Origin: Megamerina dolium
Lineage: Eukaryota; Arthropoda; Insecta; Diptera; Megamerinidae
Assembly (NCBI GenBank): GCA_963854835.1
Contig: OY978529.1
Span: 6,172,501-6,236,500, forward strand
Direction: 5' to 3'
DNA length: 64,000 bases
Positions 59,094 through 64,000 of this stretch are shown here, piece after piece. A model generated the notes under the pieces. It made no database searches. It had not been told where the DNA came from and was given only the letters and a program-made list of their open reading frames with translations. Each line of letters begins with the position of its first letter. Positions within the stretch are counted from its first letter, which is position 1. A program made the translations under genes and the position numbers.

Positions 59094-59374
59094 TATATTA
59101 CAATTTTTCTTTCGAATGGTACCCACCTGTCGGCAAGCAATTGGCAATTCTTCCGACAGTAACAACTTGCCATGAAAAAGCTTCTAAAAGAACTCTGTGA
59201 CAAAGCTCAGAAAAAGTGATGTCACAAGTGTTCTGCCGTTCGGAACCGGCTAAAATAAGTAGGTCCCTTCTAATACTGTCCAAATTTAAGACGCACAACA
59301 GTAATGGAAGAGAAGCTCGGCCAATGAGCCCTTTGGGGCTTTAATTGCCACATATTTATTTATATTACAATTTT
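59094..59374 (+). mobile_element. 5'-truncated SINE, copy H, with 14-bp TSD
   Basis: The SINE body from TCTTTCGAATGGTACCCACC to the (ATTT)n tail spans 59108-59360. The tRNA-like head is missing. Exact 14-mers TATATTACAATTTT flank it at 59094-59107 and 59361-59374. A truncated SINE with a clean target-site duplication shows insertion by target-primed reverse transcription that stopped early. Confidence 0.9.
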
Positions 59375-59384
59375 GGGAAAATGC

Positions 59385-59825
59385 TAAAAATTTGCATCCT
59401 CTAAATATTTGTGGCTGATCTCTAACACCATCACACAAAAGCTACAAACTTTCGTCAACTCCGTATCATCTGTAAAATGTTCTGGTCGAACACCATTAGC
59501 AACGACGCGCTGTGGAGACCAACGAATGGAGAACCCGTCCTGTTGCAAATCAAAAATAGACAGTGGCGATGGATAGGTCACACGCTTAGAAAACCTTCAG
59601 ATAGCATTACATGAATTGCACTAGACTGGAACCCGCAAGGGAACAGAGGTCGAGGTCGGCCAAAATATACTTGGAGTAGGTCGATATTGCGCGAGCTAGC
59701 CGATGTCAGCACAACATGGCAAGGCGCAAAAATAACAGCACAGAACCGTGTACAATGGAATAGTCTTGTTGAGGCCCTATGGTCCCAATGGGAGGGAACA
59801 AGGAAAAAGCATAGCTTTTAACCGT
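59385..59825 (+). mobile_element. RTE-type LINE, third family, C-terminal fragment
   Basis: Plus-strand frames read MFWSNTISNDALWRPTNGEP near 59478-59540, RQWRWIGHTLRKPSDS near 59560-59605, then LDWNPQGNRGRGRPKYTWSR near 59624-59685. The last part is NRVQWNSLVEALWSQWEGTR near 59745-59805. This is the C-terminal domain seen on the opposite strand at 39090-39780. No RT catalytic motifs remain. Confidence 0.75.
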
Positions 59826-60419
59826 ACAGATCTTAAAGTATTTTTATGGAAATTCTTGCGCAAGTTCTTACTCGGCCTCTGCATAGATCCTTTGAAGGCA
59901 AGCGGCATTTACATTCCGCAAATTCTTACTTTCTGAAAAGATAATTAAAAACTTTCAACTTAAGAATTGCACTGCATTTAAATGGCCTCTCATTTCTTAT
60001 TATAAAAAATTCTACTAAGTAAATCAAATCATATCACAGCAATTGAATAATAAATACTATAGCTGTCTCTGTGTATACTTCCAACATATGCTAATGGTAG
60101 ACAAGTTGGATGGTAACGCCACAGACAGTCAGTTACATCTTCCACCACTCTTTAAATGCTACTATATGCGAATTGAAGCTCAAAACTCAATTCAATCGTT
60201 CTTATCATGCTCTGTCTACTGGCAACTTATGTATATATATGTATATAGTACTGGGTCTTCCACAAAGGACTGTATGAAGATTTTTATGCATATATGTGTT
60301 TTCATCATGACTGTATTCACTTCATGTATTACATTTCAAGTGATTTAGAATGAATTCAAGAACAACAATAGCCCAAGAATGACTGTTTGGTGTGATTTTT
60401 GGAGCTAAGGAATCATTGG
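59826..60419. other. Non-coding gap
   Basis: No gene or recognisable element was seen. Confidence 0.4.
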
Positions 60420-61440
60420 TCCGTAGGTAGGTAGGTAGGTAGGTAGAATGGCTGCGATCCACGAAAAATGCCGTTTTGAGCCATAAATCTCTCTAAGACC
60501 TACTGAGTGTTGAAGAATATGTTACAACCAGCCGGAGTTGTTTATAAATTGAAGAATATATGGGAGATCTCTGTTTTAGATAACTGTCTCAGGTTATCAA
60601 AGACAGGGCTACTTAAGGATGTTAATCGGTTTCTGGCTAAGGCCGGGTATTTACACAAGAAGTGCTCCACCGTCTCCTTAGCGGCTATGCCGTTACAGCT
60701 TCTGCAATGGTCGTTGTGCGGAATACCTATTTCCTCTGCATGCGTACCAATGGCCCAGTGGCCTCTGCATAATGTTATTAGTTTGTGTATGATGGCCCTA
60801 GATCTACTCAGAAGGCTCTTTGTACACTTCACATTGTAGTCTGGACAGGTGGCTTTTGAAATTGCGCAGGTTGTGGTGCTTGTCCATTTCCGCTGCGATT
60901 TGTTTAGGTAGAATTTTTGAATAATCCCCTTGACTTCGGCTAGGGGAACGCCCACATCGGCATTGGTTGCTCGTTCATTGTCTGCAGATGAACCTCGACG
61001 GGCTAGCTCATCAGCATGTTCGTTACCTGCAATTCCCATGTGTCCTAGAAAACAGATAACTAATATTTCGAGGTTGGCAGTTAGTGAGGTTATTATTTGT
61101 TTACATGCCCCGACCAGCTTTGAGCTAATAATTGGTGCTGCCAGCACCTTTATAGCTGCCTGGCTGTCGGAGAGAATTGTTATCCTTCCAATTATGTTCC
61201 TCTGCTGGAGTAATTCACTTGCTTGCAGAATCGCGTATACTTCCGCCTGAAACACACTGCAGTAAGATGGGAGTTTTACGGACGTTGATATTTCTAAGGA
61301 TTCCGAGTAGATTCCTGCTGCAACTCCATTTTGGAACCATCAGTGAAAATTTGTGTATTCCTACCGGCCAGAATCCCACCTTTCTTCCTACTTGGAAATG
61401 ATGCAGGTCAAGTAGTTAGTGCGAATGGAGAACATTATAA
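60420..61440 (-). mobile_element. Non-LTR element, RNase H end with (CTAC)n tail
   Basis: This is the best-preserved RNase H-type copy. IFTDGSK-like sequence (first D) lies near 61340 in a shifted frame, followed by the 237-codon frame at 60542-61255. The 3' end has (GTAG)n on the plus strand at 60424-60447, which is a (CTAC)n tail on the element strand. The related copy at 3680 ends in a similar CTATCTACCTAT. RT and upstream domains are missing. Confidence 0.85.
60542..61255 (-). pseudogene. RNase H plus Cys/His tail of a non-LTR ORF2
   Basis: This 237-residue frame starts within the RNase H domain. The catalytic Glu is E5 (VFQAEVYAI), the third acidic residue is D30 (ILSDSQAAI) and the last is D82 (GNEHADELARRG). 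A C-terminal C-x2-C-x9-H-x3-C motif (C184, C187, H197, C201; HCRSC and EHFLC) is typical of I/R1/jockey-class ORF2 tails. In an intact element this domain removes template RNA during cDNA synthesis. The initiator Met is incidental, because the true ORF continues upstream and is frameshifted at about 61260. Confidence 0.85.
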
Positions 61441-61758
61441 TCGAATGAATTTCTATGGCCTCAACTTAAAGACATCGTGGTGGGCTACATGATATAGAAC
61501 TCATGGAAATATTGCATTGTGATTAAGAAAGTTTAATGAGCATTTAATTTCAAGAAATGAAGACTTCATTTCATGCGATTTAACTCCATTAGACTTCTTC
61601 CTTTGGATTTACTTCAAAAGTGAAGTATACATGAAAGATCCACAAACAATCGAGGACCTCAAAAAAAAAAAAAAAATTCGGAATGAAATACATGGAATTG
61701 AAGAGATATTTCTGCTGAAAGTCATTGAAAATTACGACCATCGATTAACTGCTTATAA
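61430..61758 (+). mobile_element. DD41D-type Tc1/mariner relic
   Basis: Plus-strand frames give FNEHLISRNEDFI near 61530-61575 and CDLTPLDFFLWIYFKSEVYM near 61580-61635 (third catalytic aspartate in PLDFFLW). The frame at 61631 continues KDPQTIEDL, then KVIENYDHRLTAY, the C-terminal region. The arrangement matches the element at 56414, but the family copy differs. SINE copy I begins immediately after 61758, apparently inserted at the end of this relic. Confidence 0.7.
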
Positions 61759-61759
61759 G

Positions 61760-61985
61760 GCGGTACCCACCTGTCGGCAAGCAATTGGCAATTTTTCCGG
61801 CAGTAACAATTTGCCATGGAAAAGCTTCTGCGAAAGTGATGTCGTAAGAATTCTGCCGTTCTCAACCTGCTAAAATATGTAGGTCCCTTCTAATACTGTC
61901 CAAAAATTTAACACGCACAACAGTAATGGAAGAGACGCTCGGCCAATGAGGCCTTCGGGGCTTTAAGTGCCACATATTTATTTAT
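61760..61985 (+). mobile_element. 5'-truncated SINE, copy I
   Basis: The body from CGGTACCCACCTGTCGGCAA to GCTTTAAGTGCCACATATTT and an (ATTT)n tail is present. The tRNA-like head is missing, and an internal deletion of about 40 bp after GGAAAAGCTTCT is seen. I found no clear target-site duplication. Confidence 0.85.
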
Positions 61986-63198
61986 ATATTTTAATAAAAG
62001 TCGTGGGGGATATTGTTTGAGCGAAATCATTTTTCATATTTAATTGTAACGCATCAAGCTATAATTTAACAAAAAAAATTTCAAAAATCACGAAGAAAAT
62101 ATTTTTTTTTATATCCTAAAGGCCTTTTTGGAGGACCCTTTATATGCATACATAGAAAGGTACCCAATATCTATGTGTATATGTGCAATAAGTCTTGGAA
62201 GTTTTTACAAGTCTGTAGCAGTATTCAGTATTCACTCACTCACTCACTTACTTAAAGTACATTCACTCTACTTTATAGAGGAGTAGGTACTTCGATGAGT
62301 ACGAATATATACAACAAGATACTTAAGATGTTACTACTAGTGCTGTTGCTACTACATACAACAATCAATGTTGTTGGTGTTGTTTTCATTCAAATTTCCT
62401 CTCTCCTCTTCTACTTCTGAATTTTCTTCTTCTTCTTCTTCTTCTTCTTCTTCTTCTTCTTCTTCTTCTTCTAAGTATCTAATATTGCCATTGAGAAGCA
62501 ACAGACATATGCTTCAGCGTTTGTACATGGATACTTACAGTAAAGAACTTTCTTTCTAGAAGTTATGTATATGAGAGAAAAGACACTCAATGCACGCGTA
62601 AAACAAAAAAATAAGAAGAAGAAGAAGAGAAGTAGCAGAACACGTAACAACAACAACAAACAAAGTAAAGGACATCAAATTGTATATGCAAAGGAAACTA
62701 AGTTATTATTGTGCAACAACACCACCGAACAAGAAAAAGTTTGTAAGCAACATTGAGGCATCACGTTGTAAGGAAGCATAAAATTGCAATGAATAACACT
62801 GTTTGATGGAATTTAATGAAGGTTGTCATACTTGCACTGGTACCAATGTACTTGTACATATGTAAGTGCATACATAAATGAAGAATATTTAACATAGTTA
62901 CTCCATATCTTGGAAGTGGCTAGGCTAAATTGAAATCAAGCAGTCTAATATAGAAAGGATTGATATTAATTTAATTATGATTAACCAGATAAGGTTTCGC
63001 GGCACAATTTTTATGCAATTTTACTGAGAGGTCCACCAGGTGGGACAAGAAAGTGAGCCATTCCAGCATTCAACGCCAAAAATGCCTTCCTTTGCTTACG
63101 ATTTTTTAAGGTGTTCAGTTTTCAGGGTCGAAAAAATATGTTGTTTTGTATCAAAATAGTCACCGAGAATCGAATTAAAAAAAAAATCAGGAAAAATA
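61986..63198. other. Non-coding gap with (TTC)n
   Basis: A pure (CTT)n run lies at 62427-62472. The serine- and lysine-rich frames nearby are its translations. No gene or recognisable element was seen. Confidence 0.5.
62427..62472. repeat. (CTT)n microsatellite
   Basis: About 15 uninterrupted TTC units. Confidence 0.95.
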
Positions 63199-63690
63199 CG
63201 AGTGCGGTCCCAGAACTACCGGACCTGACATATAGATGGCGGCAGTAATTTGAAAAAAATTACTTTGGTAAAAAGTGACAACCCTATAAACCATATGTTT
63301 TACGTTTCAAGGCGCCACATTGTTTCGTAGTTTTTTTTTTTTTTTAGAGCCATCGAAAGTTAACGACCTTATTGAATTTGTAAACATGGAAAAAATTGGT
63401 CACCGTTATGTAATTCAATACTTTCATTTGAAAAGTTGCAGTTCAACGAATATTAAAGCCAAACTAGATTCTACTCTGAGGGAGTCAGCACCTTCGTTTA
63501 CAACCATAAAATATTGGGTGGCAGAGTTTAAACGAGGTCGTACGAGCTGCCAAGACGAACACTGTAGTGGTCGACCAATTGAGGTGGCCACGTCAGAAAC
63601 GATTAAGAAAATCCACAAAATGGTATTGGATGATCGCCGGCTGAAGGTGCGTGAGCTAGTTGAAATTACAGGAAATTCAAAAGTTTAAGA
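63199..63690 (+). mobile_element. Mariner 5' half, same family as 43243
   Basis: The left TIR reads CGAGTGCGGTCCCAGAACTA after a TA at 63197-63198. The frame 63320-63688 includes the true start MEKIGHRYVIQYFHLKSCSS at about 63386, then LRESAPSFTTIKYWVAEFKR and SCQDEHCSGRPIEVATSETI, the HTH DNA-binding region. The copy ends at about 63688, before any catalytic residue. Compared with the 43243 copy it retains the segment ESAPSFTTIKYW that is deleted there. The right TIR is missing. Confidence 0.88.
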
Positions 63691-63839
63691 GATAAAAATA
63701 TTTTCACATAGCATTTATAAAGTTCGTTCACACCGCTCTCAGGGATTTTGAATTTCGAAGGCCCAAGTCCATAAAAAACACCTCATCGCATCAATGAGTA
63801 ATTTTTTATTGAATAATATGATAAAACAGTAACACACGC

Positions 63840-64000
63840 TGGGATTGAGATGTCTCCAAATTTTCGGAGCGTAGGTCTGCAAAGATAAACTGTACAGGAA
63901 TATCGGTTCCTGACATTGCCAGGCATAGATAATCTCTTATTGGACTATCAAATGCGATTCTCAGGCCTCAGGCTCTAGGCTCTCGTGTCTTTCCTTTGTA
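63840..64000 (-). mobile_element. RTE-type LINE fragment, motif A region
   Basis: On the minus strand, FDSPIRDYLCLAMSGTDIPV near 63895-63955 aligns with FDRPVRDYLYATMPEFGIPA of the 53053 frame, just after motif A. It runs off the window at 64000. Neighbouring frames are shifted. Confidence 0.65.

Noticed and set aside
60930..61250. Plus-strand 106-codon frame
   Set aside because: It is a shadow of the RNase H frame on the minus strand.
62368..62559. Serine-rich small protein
   Set aside because: The serine run is the translation of the (TTC)n microsatellite.
1..64000. LTR retrotransposons or endogenous viral elements
   Set aside because: I saw no paired LTRs, no protease or integrase motifs and no envelope-like sequence. 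All RT and RNase H pieces fit non-LTR elements.

Overview
The window looks like a repeat-dense intergenic or intronic stretch of a fly (Diptera) genome, possibly a tephritid. It is A+T-rich, full of simple repeats, and carries Tc1/mariner, RTE-type and I/R1/jockey-type relics of the kinds common in insects. Placement below Diptera is inference. I found no confident host gene, no genuine tRNA or rRNA gene, no CRISPR array and no prokaryotic feature. Nearly all long open frames are fragments of transposable-element proteins. One unassigned 84-codon frame (2961-3215) is the best candidate for non-transposon coding sequence.

Four groups of mobile element dominate. (1) At least fifteen Tc1/mariner copies from several families lie scattered from end to end. 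Seven have one or both terminal inverted repeats (TIRs) and TA targets that can be placed: 25681-26777, 30921-31104, 40604-41160, 43243-44380, 46217-46821, 56414-57320 and 63199-63690 (left end only). Almost all are internally deleted or frameshifted, and none encodes an intact transposase. (2) RTE-type non-LTR retrotransposon copies lie at 9895-10264, 14665-16055, 16985-18870, 22690-23145, 29615-30345, 52991-55033 and 63840-64000, plus a second C-terminal type at 39090-39780 and 59385-59825. The best copy, 52991-55033, is broken by a single in-frame TGA and is bracketed by a 14-bp target-site duplication. (3) Non-LTR elements with an RNase H domain (I/R1/jockey-like) lie at 3680-4290, 5040-5645, 7150-8300, 11300-11790, 12270-13116, 32040-32890, 36090-37190, 55055-55680 and 60420-61440. 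(4) A tRNA-derived SINE family of about 360 bp has nine copies here. It has clear A and B boxes, an (ATTT)n tail and, in two copies, target-site duplications.

Layout: 1-7 kb holds mariner, SINE and RNase H relics. 7-13 kb holds the 5' region and ORF1 of an I-like element, a mini-mariner and more RNase H relics. 14-19 kb holds two long decayed RTE copies. 19.8-20.65 kb is a degenerate A/T-rich tandem array. 24.7-26.8 kb holds two DD37D (maT-type) mariners. 28-32 kb mixes mariner, RTE and a MITE. 36-47 kb holds RNase H, RTE, SINE and five mariner-derived elements, including a fold-back element with arms of about 190 bp. 50.1-51.1 kb is an array of six ~150-bp monomers. 53-55 kb is the best RTE copy. 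55-64 kb is again mixed relics. The spaces between are A+T-rich DNA with microsatellites.

The elements do not form a pathway, but they are functionally linked. RTE-type LINEs are a plausible source of the enzyme that mobilised the SINE, because SINE and RTE 3' ends share a short motif and both leave 13-14 bp target duplications. Autonomous mariners elsewhere in the genome would have been needed to move the deleted copies and MITEs.
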